The notes under the pieces: model-generated
Told to the model about the DNA's origin: nothing
The model's database searches: none
The model's input: only the letters and a program-made list of their open reading frames with translations
NCBI RefSeq assembly: GCF_013836145.1
Contig: NZ_CP057483.1
Coordinates: 3,286,001-3,350,000 of the forward strand
Direction: 5' to 3'
DNA: 64,000 bases
DNA from: Citrobacter sp. RHB25-C09
GTDB lineage: Bacteria; Pseudomonadota; Gammaproteobacteria; Enterobacterales; Enterobacteriaceae
Shown here: piece by piece, positions 13,465 through 22,283 of the stretch
Layout: each line of letters opens with the position of its first letter
How positions within the stretch are numbered: the first letter of the stretch is position 1
Program-made: the position numbers and the translations under genes

Positions 13465-14040
13465 TCAACGCCTGATAAGCGGTTGAACTTTATTATCAAT
13501 AGCTTCCCGCGCCCTGAAGATACGTGAACGCACCGTACCTACCGGACAATCCATGATAGCGGCTATCTCTTCATAGCTCAGACCATCAAGCTCCCGTAAG
13601 GTTATTGCCATACGTAAATCTTCCGGGAGGGACTCAATAGTTCGGAAAACTATCTGTCTCAGCTCTTCTGACAACATTAAGTTCTCAGGGTTCGAAATTT
13701 CTTTCAGTGCACCGCCACTTTCGAAGTTTTCTGCTTCAATTGCATCTACATCGCTGGATGGCGGACGACGCCCCTGAGCTACCAGGTAATTCTTCGCTGT
13801 ATTGACTGCGATACGATACAGCCAGGTATAAAAAGCACTATCTCCCCGGAACGAGTCCAGCGCACGATAGGCTTTTATTAATGATTCTTGCACCACATCA
13901 GGCACATCACCTGAGGGTACATAGCGGGAAACCAGGCTCGCCACCTTATGCTGGTAGCGCACCACCAGTAAGTTGAAAGCTTTCTGATCTCCCTTCTGGA
14001 CCCGTTCCACAAGGGCCTGGTCCGTTAACTGCTCGCTCAT
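13465..14040 (-). CDS. rpoE: RNA polymerase sigma-E factor
   Basis: A 191-residue ECF sigma factor with region 2 (VVQESLIKAYRALDSFRGDS) and region 4 (LDGLSYEEIAAIMDCPVGTV). It drives the envelope stress response. The ATG at 14040 overlaps the stop of the 51-codon rseD leader (ATGA), so translation is coupled. A sigma-E-type promoter at 14123-14150 gives autoregulation. Confidence 0.97.
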   Translation of the reverse strand: MSEQLTDQALVERVQKGDQKAFNLLVVRYQHKVASLVSRYVPSGDVPDVVQESLIKAYRALDSFRGDSAFYTWLYRIAVNTAKNYLVAQGRRPPSSDVDAIEAENFESGGALKEISNPENLMLSEELRQIVFRTIESLPEDLRMAITLRELDGLSYEEIAAIMDCPVGTVRSRIFRAREAIDNKVQPLIRR

Positions 14041-14192
14041 CCGAGGTAAAGTCTCCTCAAGCCATAATTCCACGCGTTCGCGAAACGCCACTCCATTAGC
14101 TGCACTGTGAGCAAGCAATAGATTAGAGTGTCTTGTTTTTGTAAAGTTCCGTTACGCATCTGCTTTTTGTTTGTCATTTTGTAGACGGTCAT
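14037..14192 (-). CDS. rseD: RseD leader peptide of the rpoE operon
   Basis: A 51-codon frame, MTVYKMTNKKQMRNGT at the start and NYGLRRLYLG at the end, closing with a TGA overlapping the rpoE ATG. Length and position match the rseD leader described in E. coli, whose translation is coupled to rpoE. The sigma-E promoter lies inside it, so only transcripts from upstream promoters carry the whole leader; transcripts from the autoregulated promoter would carry only the 3' part. GAGATA precedes the start codon. Confidence 0.8.
   Translation of the reverse strand: MTVYKMTNKKQMRNGTLQKQDTLIYCLLTVQLMEWRFANAWNYGLRRLYLG
14123..14150 (-). promoter_or_regulatory. Sigma-E promoter of rpoE
   Basis: On the minus strand, GGAACTT (14144-14150), 16 bases, then TCTAA (14123-14127): the full sigma-E consensus. 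It provides positive autoregulation. The remaining divergent gap to nadB (14193-14465) is AT-rich and presumably holds upstream rpoE promoters and the nadB promoter. Confidence 0.9.
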
Positions 14193-14465
14193 TATCTCTC
14201 ATTATAAGTCTACCGTGTCTGAACTACGCACATTCTGTTTAGATCTGGCGAGTAACTGCCTGAAGAGTAACCCAACGGCCGCTTTATTTCATCATCTAAT
14301 CTGGCGCTTACGGCCCGCTACACACAATTAAGTCTGTGATCAGACATTCGCCAATAGCCCAACTCTATGTTTAGCGATTACAACACAACTCAAAATAAAA
14401 CGTGCTGAATCGCGCATTATGGTGCTATGCTGACCAAACACTGTTTAGTACATTAAACAAAAATC

Positions 14466-16088
14466 ATGAAAACCACTCCTGAACTCTCTTGTGACGTGTT
14501 GATCATCGGTAGCGGCGCTGCCGGATTGTCTCTGGCACTGCGTCTTGCCGAAAAACACCAGGTAATAGTGCTGAGCAAAGGCCCGGTCAGCGAAGGTTCC
14601 ACTTTTTATGCTCAGGGTGGGATCGCCGCCGTTTTCGACGAGACGGACAGCATCGATTCACATGTCGAAGATACGCTCATTGCCGGTGCCGGTATCTGCG
14701 ATCGGCATGCAGTGCAATTTGTCGCCAGTAATGCCCGCTCCTGCGTACAGTGGCTGATCGATCAGGGCGTGCTTTTTGATACCCACGTTCAGCCTAATGG
14801 TGAGGAAAGTTATCATCTGACGAGAGAAGGCGGCCATAGTCATCGTCGCATTTTGCATGCCGCCGATGCCACCGGCAAAGAAGTGGAAACCACATTAGTC
14901 AGTCAGGCGCAGAATCATCCCAATATCAGAGTACTCGAACGCAGCAACGCCGTGGATTTGATTATCTCTGACAAAATTGGTCTGCCGGGAACCCGCCGGG
15001 TAGTGGGTGCCTGGATCTGGAATCGTAATAAAGAGACTGTTGAAACCTGCCACGCAAAATCCGTCGTCCTGGCGACCGGCGGCGCGTCTAAGGTCTACCA
15101 ATACACGACGAACCCCGATATCTCTTCCGGCGACGGTATCGCCATGGCCTGGCGTGCAGGATGCAGGGTCGCTAACCTCGAATTTAATCAGTTTCACCCC
15201 ACCGCGCTTTATCACCCGCAGGCACGTAATTTTCTCCTCACCGAAGCGTTACGCGGCGAAGGGGCTTACCTTAAGCGCCCGGATGGCACTCGCTTTATGC
15301 CGGACTTTGACGAACGAGGCGAACTGGCCCCGCGTGATATCGTTGCCCGTGCCATTGACCATGAAATGAAACGTCTCGGTGCAGACTGCATGTTCCTTGA
15401 TATCAGCCATAAACCAGAGGAGTTTGTGCGTCAGCATTTCCCGATGATTTATGAAAAGCTGCTGGGCCTTGGGATAGACCTGACGAAAGAGTCGGTTCCC
15501 ATTGTTCCTGCGGCGCATTACACCTGTGGCGGTGTGATGGTCGATGACTATGGACGTACCGATGTCGATGGGCTGTATGCGATTGGTGAAGTGAGCTACA
15601 CCGGGTTGCATGGTGCAAACAGGATGGCGTCGAACTCGCTGCTGGAATGTCTGGTATATGGCTGGTCAGCCGCTGAAGATATCGACAGGCGGATGCCTTA
15701 CGCTCGCGGCGTCAACACACTTCCCGCCTGGGATGAAAGTCGTGTGGAAAATCCGGATGAGTTGGTGGTGATTCAACATAACTGGCATGAGCTGCGTTTA
15801 TTTATGTGGGACTACGTCGGCATAGTGCGCACCACCAAACGCCTGGAGCGTGCCCTGCGGCGTATCACGATGTTGCAACAAGAGATCGATGAATATTACG
15901 CTCACTTCCGCGTGTCGAACAATTTGCTGGAACTGCGCAACCTGGTGCAGGTTGCGGAACTGATCGTGCGCTGCGCAATGATGCGTAAAGAGAGCCGTGG
16001 GCTTCACTACACGCTCGATTACCCCGAGCTACAGGCCGACTCGGGTCCGTCGATTCTTTCGCCGTTAACGGCTTACATAAACAGGTAA
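14466..16088 (+). CDS. nadB: L-aspartate oxidase
   Basis: A 540-residue flavoprotein, the usual length. The FAD dinucleotide fold is at the N terminus (DVLIIGSGAAGLSLALRLAE), followed by GSTFYAQGGIAAV and the substrate-loop HLTREGGHSHRRI. It oxidises L-aspartate to iminoaspartate, the first step of NAD synthesis, used by NadA. It is divergent from rpoE and its 3' end overlaps the convergent trmN by 16 bases. Confidence 0.97.
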   Translation: MKTTPELSCDVLIIGSGAAGLSLALRLAEKHQVIVLSKGPVSEGSTFYAQGGIAAVFDETDSIDSHVEDTLIAGAGICDRHAVQFVASNARSCVQWLIDQGVLFDTHVQPNGEESYHLTREGGHSHRRILHAADATGKEVETTLVSQAQNHPNIRVLERSNAVDLIISDKIGLPGTRRVVGAWIWNRNKETVETCHAKSVVLATGGASKVYQYTTNPDISSGDGIAMAWRAGCRVANLEFNQFHPTALYHPQARNFLLTEALRGEGAYLKRPDGTRFMPDFDERGELAPRDIVARAIDHEMKRLGADCMFLDISHKPEEFVRQHFPMIYEKLLGLGIDLTKESVPIVPAAHYTCGGVMVDDYGRTDVDGLYAIGEVSYTGLHGANRMASNSLLECLVYGWSAAEDIDRRMPYARGVNTLPAWDESRVENPDELVVIQHNWHELRLFMWDYVGIVRTTKRLERALRRITMLQQEIDEYYAHFRVSNNLLELRNLVQVAELIVRCAMMRKESRGLHYTLDYPELQADSGPSILSPLTAYINR

Positions 16089-16810
16089 AAGGCCTGGGTC
16101 AGCGCCGTGTAGCCTTCGGAATAACGCTGATCTAGCCCTCGAATCACCAGCCTGTCGCTGAAGCATTCTCCCTTTTTTGGCGAGAATGCCAGCAACACCC
16201 GATGCGGCAAGCGCGCTTCCGTCTCTGCCACATCAGTCCGCAAGCGCAGATGCCAGCCCATACTTAACGCCTGCTGGGTAAATGAATGACCGATATTCTC
16301 CGGCAGGACCACGCATAAAAACCCTTCTTCAGTAATCAAGCCCGTCGCGGTCGCCAGCAGCGCCGAATGGTCCAGCGTCGTGGTATATCGCGCCTGCTCC
16401 CGCTGAGGCGTAGCGCATTCAACGCCCTGTTCATAATAAGGGGGATTGCTGATGATAAGATCGTATTTCGCCGTCTGGCGCGCAGCCCAAAGCTGAACAT
16501 CCTCTGCGTGAACGGTCACGCGATTCGCCCAGTTTGACTGCGAGATGTTTTCCTGAGCCTGAGCAGCCGCGTCGTTGTCCAGTTCAACCGCATCGAGAGT
16601 GACGTTGTCATCGGTACGTTGTGCCAGCATCAAGGCCAGCAACCCGCTGCCCGTGCCGATATCAAGGATCTTCTTTACCCCGGCAACGGGTGCCCACGCC
16701 CCCAATAGAATTCCGTCCGTTCCAACTTTCATTGCACAGCGATCGTGCGCGATAAAAAACTGCTTAAAAGTAAATCCATTACGACGAAGGAAGGATGTAG
16801 ACTGGGGCAT
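16073..16810 (-). CDS. trmN: tRNA1(Val) adenine-37 N6-methyltransferase
   Basis: A 245-residue class I methyltransferase (YfiC/TrmN6). The SAM motif is ILDIGTGSGLLALMLAQR and the catalytic NPPY motif is in DLIISNPPYYE. It makes m6A at position 37 of tRNA-Val(cmo5UAC). The ATG at 16810 (MPQSTSFLRRNGFTFKQF) gives family length; the upstream extension is spurious. Divergent from srmB. Confidence 0.95.
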   Translation of the reverse strand: MPQSTSFLRRNGFTFKQFFIAHDRCAMKVGTDGILLGAWAPVAGVKKILDIGTGSGLLALMLAQRTDDNVTLDAVELDNDAAAQAQENISQSNWANRVTVHAEDVQLWAARQTAKYDLIISNPPYYEQGVECATPQREQARYTTTLDHSALLATATGLITEEGFLCVVLPENIGHSFTQQALSMGWHLRLRTDVAETEARLPHRVLLAFSPKKGECFSDRLVIRGLDQRYSEGYTALTQAFYLFM

Positions 16811-16939
16811 GAAATAAAAACCTTGCAGAAATACGGCGATAGCACCGGAAGAAACAATACCTGAGAAGCGATATCCATACAAACAGATGAAGATTACAGC
16901 CGTAACGTCTATAATCAGCGCCCCACACAGAGGTAGAAC

Positions 16940-18274
16940 ATGACTGTAACGACTTTTTCCGAACTTGAACTCGATGAAAGCCTGCTGGAAGCCCTCCAGG
17001 AAAAAGGTTTCACTCGCCCGACCGCCATTCAGGCTGCCGCCATTCCGCCTGCGCTCGAAGGCCGTGATGTACTCGGTTCTGCGCCGACAGGCACCGGTAA
17101 AACGGCGGCATATCTGCTGCCCGCGTTGCAGCACCTGCTCGACTTCCCGCGCAAAAAATCAGGGCCGCCACGTATTTTAATCCTTACGCCGACACGCGAA
17201 CTGGCGATGCAGGTTGCGGATCATGCCCGTGAACTGGCAAAGAATACGCACCTGGACATCGCGACGATTACCGGTGGCGTTGCGTATATGAACCACGCCG
17301 AAGTCTTTAGTGAAAACCAGGATATCGTGGTCGCCACCACCGGTCGTCTGCTGCAGTACATAAAAGAAGAGAATTTTGACTGCCGCGCAGTTGAAACGCT
17401 GATCCTTGATGAAGCTGACCGTATGCTGGATATGGGTTTTGCTCAGGATATCGAACATATCGCGGGTGAAACCCGCTGGCGTAAGCAAACCCTACTGTTC
17501 TCCGCGACGCTGGAAGGCGATGCCATTAAAGATTTTGCTGAACGTCTGCTGGAAGATCCGGTAGAAGTTTCCGCGATCCCATCCACCCGTGAGCGTAAAA
17601 AAATTCACCAGTGGTACTACCGTGCGGATAATTTCGAACATAAATTCGAGTTGTTGAAGCATCTGCTAAAACAGGATGATGCGACGCGCACCATCGTATT
17701 CGTACGTAAGCGTGAGCGCGTTCATGAATTAGCCGAAAAGCTGCGTCTGGCAGGAATCAACAACTGCTATCTTGAAGGCGAGATGGCGCAGATCAAACGT
17801 AACGAAGGCATTAAGCGTCTCACCGACGGTCGCGTTAACGTACTGGTTGCCACTGACGTTGCCGCCCGTGGGATCGATATTCCTGATGTGAGCCACGTCA
17901 TTAACTTCGACATGCCGCGCAGCGGGGATACCTATCTTCACCGCATCGGCCGTACGGGCCGTGCAGGCCGTAAAGGTACCGCGATTTCTCTGGTGGAAGC
18001 GCACGATCATCTGTTGCTACTGAAAATTGGCCGCTATATCGAAGAGCCGCTAAAATCACGCGTTATTGATGAGCTTCGCCCCACCTCACGTGCACCGAGT
18101 GAAAAGATGACGGGCAAACCATCGAAGAAAGCACTCGCGAAACGTGAAGAGAAGAAAAAAGAGAAACAAAAAGAGAAGCCGCGTGTGAAGGTTCGCCATC
18201 GCGACGCCAAAAATATCGGTAAGCGCCGTAAGCCGAGCGGTACGAATACGCCAGCGCAGACGGACAAAGAGTAA
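16940..18274 (+). CDS. srmB: DEAD-box RNA helicase SrmB
   Basis: A 444-residue helicase with Q motif (GFTRPTAIQ), Walker A (APTGTGKT), DEAD, SAT and HRIGRTGRAGR motifs in order. The Lys/Arg-rich tail after residue 385 binds RNA. It assists early assembly of the 50S subunit, with L4 and L24 on 23S rRNA. Single-gene unit closed by the terminator at 18278-18304. Confidence 0.97.
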   Translation: MTVTTFSELELDESLLEALQEKGFTRPTAIQAAAIPPALEGRDVLGSAPTGTGKTAAYLLPALQHLLDFPRKKSGPPRILILTPTRELAMQVADHARELAKNTHLDIATITGGVAYMNHAEVFSENQDIVVATTGRLLQYIKEENFDCRAVETLILDEADRMLDMGFAQDIEHIAGETRWRKQTLLFSATLEGDAIKDFAERLLEDPVEVSAIPSTRERKKIHQWYYRADNFEHKFELLKHLLKQDDATRTIVFVRKRERVHELAEKLRLAGINNCYLEGEMAQIKRNEGIKRLTDGRVNVLVATDVAARGIDIPDVSHVINFDMPRSGDTYLHRIGRTGRAGRKGTAISLVEAHDHLLLLKIGRYIEEPLKSRVIDELRPTSRAPSEKMTGKPSKKALAKREEKKKEKQKEKPRVKVRHRDAKNIGKRRKPSGTNTPAQTDKE

Positions 18275-18277
18275 AAA

Positions 18278-18304
18278 AACGCCGGGATAAACCCGGCGTT
18301 TTTA
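18278..18304. terminator. Bidirectional terminator srmB/grcA
   Basis: AACGCCGGG and CCCGGCGTT flank a 5-base loop, with A and T runs on either side, serving both converging genes. Confidence 0.9.
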
Positions 18305-18319
18305 ATTGAACGTTAAGCC

Positions 18320-18703
18320 TTACAGGCTTTCAGTAAAGGTACGAGCGATAACGTCGCGCTGTTGTTCTGGCGTCAGTGAGTTGAAACGCACGGCATAACC
18401 AGAAACACGGATGGTCAGCTGCGGATATTTTTCCGGATGCTTAACGGCATCTTCCAGCGTTTCGCGGCGCAGAACGTTAACGTTCAAATGCTGACCACCT
18501 TCCACGCGAACTTCCGGTTTCACTTCCATCGGAATTTCACGGTACTCAATTTCACCCAGTTTGCTTACTGCGACCACTTCGTCTTCTGAATAACCTGCTT
18601 TTGCAACGATGCAACGTGCTTCACCTTTTTCGCTGTCCAGCAGCCAAAAGGAATTCAGCAGGTCGTCATTTGCGGCTTTAGTAATCTGGATACCTGTAAT
18701 CAT
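18320..18703 (-). CDS. grcA: Autonomous glycyl radical cofactor GrcA
   Basis: A 127-residue protein resembling the C-terminal domain of pyruvate formate-lyase, with the glycyl-radical loop RVSGYAVRFNSLT. It can replace the damaged radical domain of PflB after oxygen exposure. The ATG at 18703 begins MITGIQITKAANDDL. A perfect FNR box lies 110 bases upstream, fitting its known induction under low oxygen and acid. Confidence 0.96.
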   Translation of the reverse strand: MITGIQITKAANDDLLNSFWLLDSEKGEARCIVAKAGYSEDEVVAVSKLGEIEYREIPMEVKPEVRVEGGQHLNVNVLRRETLEDAVKHPEKYPQLTIRVSGYAVRFNSLTPEQQRDVIARTFTESL

Positions 18704-18812
18704 GTGATGCCTCCCCGGCAATTTTAATTGATTAGAGTTGGTCGACACGCGGCCAATTGGTAAAACCATTGTTGCTTGAGTGTATATATACCCCCCCTAC
18801 CCCCGCGATTCT

Positions 18813-18826
18813 TTGATTTAAATCAA
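18813..18826. promoter_or_regulatory. FNR box upstream of grcA
   Basis: TTGATTTAAATCAA is the exact FNR consensus half-sites TTGAT and ATCAA separated by 4 bases. It lies between grcA and ung. The nearby run of 7 C and 5 C (18791 onward) is unexplained. Confidence 0.8.
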
Positions 18827-19020
18827 CAAAAACCACACCGTAAACATGGTGATGTAGTGAAATTATTGTTTTACATCAAGTTACGCATCATGAAAGTATC
18901 AACTTTTTACATAAATTTTCAACTTTACTCAGCGCGTTATGCTCAGGGTTCGGGAGAGAATTTTGCGCCATAGAAAGAAGCAGTTAAGCTAGGGAGATTG
19001 AAAATTCGCAGGAGAGCGAA

Positions 19021-19710
19021 ATGACCACAGAATTAACCTGGCATGATGTACTGGCAGAAGAAAAACAGCAGCCCTACTTTGTAAATACGTTACACACCGT
19101 CGCCGAAGAACGTCAGGCTGGGGTAACCGTGTATCCGCCGCAAAAAGATGTGTTCAATGCGTTTCGCTTTACTGAACTGGGGGATGTCAAAGTCGTGATC
19201 CTTGGGCAGGATCCGTATCATGGCCCCGGGCAGGCCCATGGACTGGCATTCTCGGTACGTCCCGGGATTGCGACGCCACCATCATTACTCAACATGTATA
19301 AAGAGCTGGAAAATTCACTTCCCGGCTTTACCCGTCCGACTCACGGTTATCTGGAAAGCTGGGCGCGCCAGGGTGTGCTCCTGCTGAATACAGTGCTTAC
19401 GGTTCGTGCCGGTCAGGCCCATTCACATGCCAGTCTGGGTTGGGAAACGTTTACCGATAAGGTAATCAGCCTCATCAATGAACATCGTGAAGGTGTCGTT
19501 TTTCTGCTCTGGGGTTCCCATGCTCAGAAAAAAGGGGCGATTATCGATCAGAAGCGTCACCATGTGCTGAAAGCTCCACATCCATCACCGCTGTCGGCAC
19601 ACCGTGGGTTCTTTGGCTGCAATCATTTTGTATTGGCAAATCAGTGGCTGGAACAACGTGGCGAGAAGCCGATCGACTGGATGCCAGTGTTACCGGCAGA
19701 AAGTGAGTAA
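19021..19710 (+). CDS. ung: Uracil-DNA glycosylase
   Basis: A 229-residue family 1 enzyme. The water-activating motif GQDPYHG and the minor-groove loop HPSPLSAHRGFFG are intact. It removes uracil from DNA to begin base-excision repair. A GGAGAGCGA ribosome-binding site precedes the ATG; the gene is divergent from grcA. Confidence 0.97.
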   Translation: MTTELTWHDVLAEEKQQPYFVNTLHTVAEERQAGVTVYPPQKDVFNAFRFTELGDVKVVILGQDPYHGPGQAHGLAFSVRPGIATPPSLLNMYKELENSLPGFTRPTHGYLESWARQGVLLLNTVLTVRAGQAHSHASLGWETFTDKVISLINEHREGVVFLLWGSHAQKKGAIIDQKRHHVLKAPHPSPLSAHRGFFGCNHFVLANQWLEQRGEKPIDWMPVLPAESE

Positions 19711-19729
19711 GGTGAGTCAGTTTGCCAGA

Positions 19730-19812
19730 TGGCGACGCTAATGCGGCTTATCCGGCCTACGGGTAGATCGCCGTATATTGGCCCGGCAAGCGTAGCGCTA
19801 CCGGGCCTCAGT
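19730..19812. repeat. REP/BIME element between ung and yfiF
   Basis: GCGGCTTATCCGGCCTACGG and the CCCGGCAAGCGTAGCGCTAC segment are typical enterobacterial REP units in opposite orientation. It sits between two converging genes. Confidence 0.7.
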
Positions 19813-19817
19813 GTCAG

Positions 19818-20855
19818 TTACGCTTTGTTCTGACGCCACCATTCGGCGAGCAGCACGCCTGCAGCAACCGAAACGTTCAGGCTTTCAACATTGCCCGTGC
19901 CGTCAATTTTGACGCACAGATCGCTGGCGTCGCGCGCCGCTTCAGGCAGGCCTTCAGCTTCCTGCCCCAGCACCAGCACCATTTTTTCTGGCAGCTCGGT
20001 TTTGAACAGCGGTTTGCCATTCTCTCCGGAAGTGGTCACCACGGTGTATCCCGCCTGACGGAAGTCATCCAGAACATCAACAGTACTGTCGCCTGTAATG
20101 GGCTGAACGTGTTCTGCACCACCTTCGGCTGTACGAATCGCCGCACCAGATTCCAGCAGGGCTGCATCCTGTACCACAACGGCCTTCACACCAAAGTGGG
20201 CACAGCTGCGCATCATACCGCCGAGGTTATGCGGGTTAGATTCCTTTTCCAGTGCCAGAACACAGTCCTGCGTACCAGCCTGACTCACCCACTGCTTAAC
20301 GGTAGTGCCGTTACGCTTTTTAATCAGGAAACAGACGCCGCCGTGATGCTCAGTACCAGAGGCTTTCGCCAGTTCAGCTTCATCAACCACATGATAGGCT
20401 TTGCGGTTCGCGGCCATCCAGCGTAGCGCCTCTTTAAAGCGAGGGGTGACGCTCTGAATGAACCATGCGCGAACAATCGCGTCCGGACGACTCTGGAACA
20501 GAGCCTGACAGGCATTTTCGCCGTAGACGCGGGTTTCTTCCGCGCGTTGACGACGCAATACTTCAGGGTCAATAAAGCTTTTACCGCTAATACCACCGTG
20601 ATCGGCTTTTTCAGCCGTTTCATCACCCGGCGCACGAGACACGGTACGCCACGGTGAGTCCTCACGCTTGCGATCGCGGCTTTGAGAGGGTCTTTCATCG
20701 CGGGCGGGGCGACGGCCACCGTCAGCACGAGATTTTCCTGGACGCCCGCCCCCTTTCCCGGTACGCGGGTTATGGGTACGTTTATCAGAATCATCATCAC
20801 TGCGGACATACATCACTTTGACCTTGCCGCTTTTATTTTTCAATTCATCGTTCAT
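19818..20855 (-). CDS. yfiF: SpoU-family RNA methyltransferase YfiF
   Basis: A 345-residue protein. Residues 1-90 are basic and low in complexity (many Arg, Gly, Lys). The C-terminal SPOUT domain has NPHNLGGMMRSCAHFG, MVLVLGQEAEGLP and LNVSVAAGVLL, the three knot motifs of TrmH/SpoU 2'-O-methyltransferases. Its RNA substrate is not established to my knowledge. The ATG at 20855 follows the E. coli start. Confidence 0.9.
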   Translation of the reverse strand: MNDELKNKSGKVKVMYVRSDDDSDKRTHNPRTGKGGGRPGKSRADGGRRPARDERPSQSRDRKREDSPWRTVSRAPGDETAEKADHGGISGKSFIDPEVLRRQRAEETRVYGENACQALFQSRPDAIVRAWFIQSVTPRFKEALRWMAANRKAYHVVDEAELAKASGTEHHGGVCFLIKKRNGTTVKQWVSQAGTQDCVLALEKESNPHNLGGMMRSCAHFGVKAVVVQDAALLESGAAIRTAEGGAEHVQPITGDSTVDVLDDFRQAGYTVVTTSGENGKPLFKTELPEKMVLVLGQEAEGLPEAARDASDLCVKIDGTGNVESLNVSVAAGVLLAEWWRQNKA

Positions 20856-21061
20856 GCTTTTCTCCACCAGCGCTGCGCGAAGCGCGCAGATTACCTGATG
20901 TGCACCAGGTAAGCCATTATTTCATTTAAAAGCTTATGACTATTGTACGTATTGAATAAAACGCATTGTTGTTTAAAACAGTCTCATCGATAATATGTAA
21001 CATATTGGAAACATACCGGCTTATCAGCCGCTCATTACACCTATCTATCCAGAGGTTAGTT

Positions 21062-21481
21062 ATGAATACCGTTTGTACCAGCTGCCAGGCCATCAACCGC
21101 ATTCCCGACGATCGGGTTGAAGATGCGGCAAAATGCGGACGCTGTGGTCACGATCTCTTCGACGGTGAGGTGATCAATGCGACCGGTGAAACGCTGGATA
21201 AACTGCTGAAAGACGATCTTCCCGTTGTGATCGACTTCTGGGCCCCCTGGTGCGGCCCGTGCCGTAACTTTGCGCCAATCTTCGAAGACGTCGCTGAAGA
21301 GCGCAGCGGCAAGGTTCGCTTCGTGAAAGTCAACACAGAAGCGGAACGTGAACTGAGCGCGCGATTCGGTATCCGTAGCATTCCGACGATTATGATCTTC
21401 AAAAATGGTCAGGTTGTCGACATGTTGAATGGCGCGGTACCTAAAGCGCCGTTTGACAGTTGGCTCAACGAATCACTGTAA
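21062..21481 (+). CDS. trxC: Thioredoxin 2
   Basis: A 139-residue protein. The N-terminal zinc finger uses CTSC and CGRC; the thioredoxin fold carries WAPWCGPCR. It reduces disulfides in cytoplasmic proteins and, in E. coli, is induced by OxyR. The start is at ATG 21062 after AGAGG. Confidence 0.96.
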   Translation: MNTVCTSCQAINRIPDDRVEDAAKCGRCGHDLFDGEVINATGETLDKLLKDDLPVVIDFWAPWCGPCRNFAPIFEDVAEERSGKVRFVKVNTEAERELSARFGIRSIPTIMIFKNGQVVDMLNGAVPKAPFDSWLNESL

Positions 21482-21549
21482 TCTCTCTGGGGCACATCTT
21501 GTGCCCCGTTTTCACCTCTGCGACAATAGCATTTTTCATCGCATTCTCT

Positions 21550-22248
21550 ATGACTGAAAACGCTGTTCTTAAGCTTCGCGCAGAGCGCCTGGCGCGCGCC
21601 ACTCGCCCTTTTCTCGCCAGAGGTAACCGCATCCGTCGCTGCCAGCGCTGTTTGCTGCCGCTCAAACTCTGTTTGTGCGAAACGCTGTCCCCCTCTCAGG
21701 CGAAAAGCCGTTTTTGCCTGGTGATGTTTGATACTGAACCGATGAAGCCAAGCAATACCGGGCGCCTTGTTGCCGATATTTTGCCTGACACGACCGCATT
21801 TCAGTGGTCTCGTACTGAGCCACCCCAGGCGCTGCTGGATCTTGTCAACACCCCGGATTACCAGCCGATGGTCGTTTTTCCTGCATCCTATGCCGGGGAA
21901 GCGCGTGAAGTGATTTTCACACCGCCTACAGGTAAACCACCGCTGTTTATTATGCTTGATGGCACCTGGCCGGAAGCGCGCAAAATGTTTCGTAAAAGCC
22001 CCTATCTCGACGCTCTGCCAGTGATTTCTGTGGATCTGTCGCGTCTTTCAACCTATCACCTGCGTGAAGTCCATGCCGAAGGGCAATACTGCACGGCAGA
22101 AGTGGCGATTGCCCTGCTGGACCTGGCCGATGATGCCACTGCAGCAAGCGCCCTGAGCGATCACTTCACCTGCTTCAAGACACGCTATCTTGCAGGAAAA
22201 ACTCAACATCAGGGAAGCGTCACAGCAGAATCGGTAGAAAGCGTTTAA
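21550..22248 (+). CDS. tapT: tRNA-uridine aminocarboxypropyltransferase TapT
   Basis: A 232-residue DTW-domain protein (formerly YfiP). It has the Cys cluster CQRCLLPLKLCLC and the DGTWPEARK motif that names the family. It makes acp3U at position 47 of several tRNAs from S-adenosylmethionine. It lies 68 bases after trxC and 35 bases before pat, same strand. Confidence 0.93.
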   Translation: MTENAVLKLRAERLARATRPFLARGNRIRRCQRCLLPLKLCLCETLSPSQAKSRFCLVMFDTEPMKPSNTGRLVADILPDTTAFQWSRTEPPQALLDLVNTPDYQPMVVFPASYAGEAREVIFTPPTGKPPLFIMLDGTWPEARKMFRKSPYLDALPVISVDLSRLSTYHLREVHAEGQYCTAEVAIALLDLADDATAASALSDHFTCFKTRYLAGKTQHQGSVTAESVESV

Positions 22249-22283
22249 AATCATTCGGTCACTTTTGTGTAAGGGAAACCGGT

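Noticed and set aside
16811..17134. N-terminal extension of TrmN of 108 residues
   Set aside because: It overlaps the srmB start on the other strand; the 245-residue form matches the family.
18787..18806. C-rich run upstream of grcA as a functional quadruplex
   Set aside because: Runs of seven and five C only; too few tracts for a G-quadruplex and no further support.
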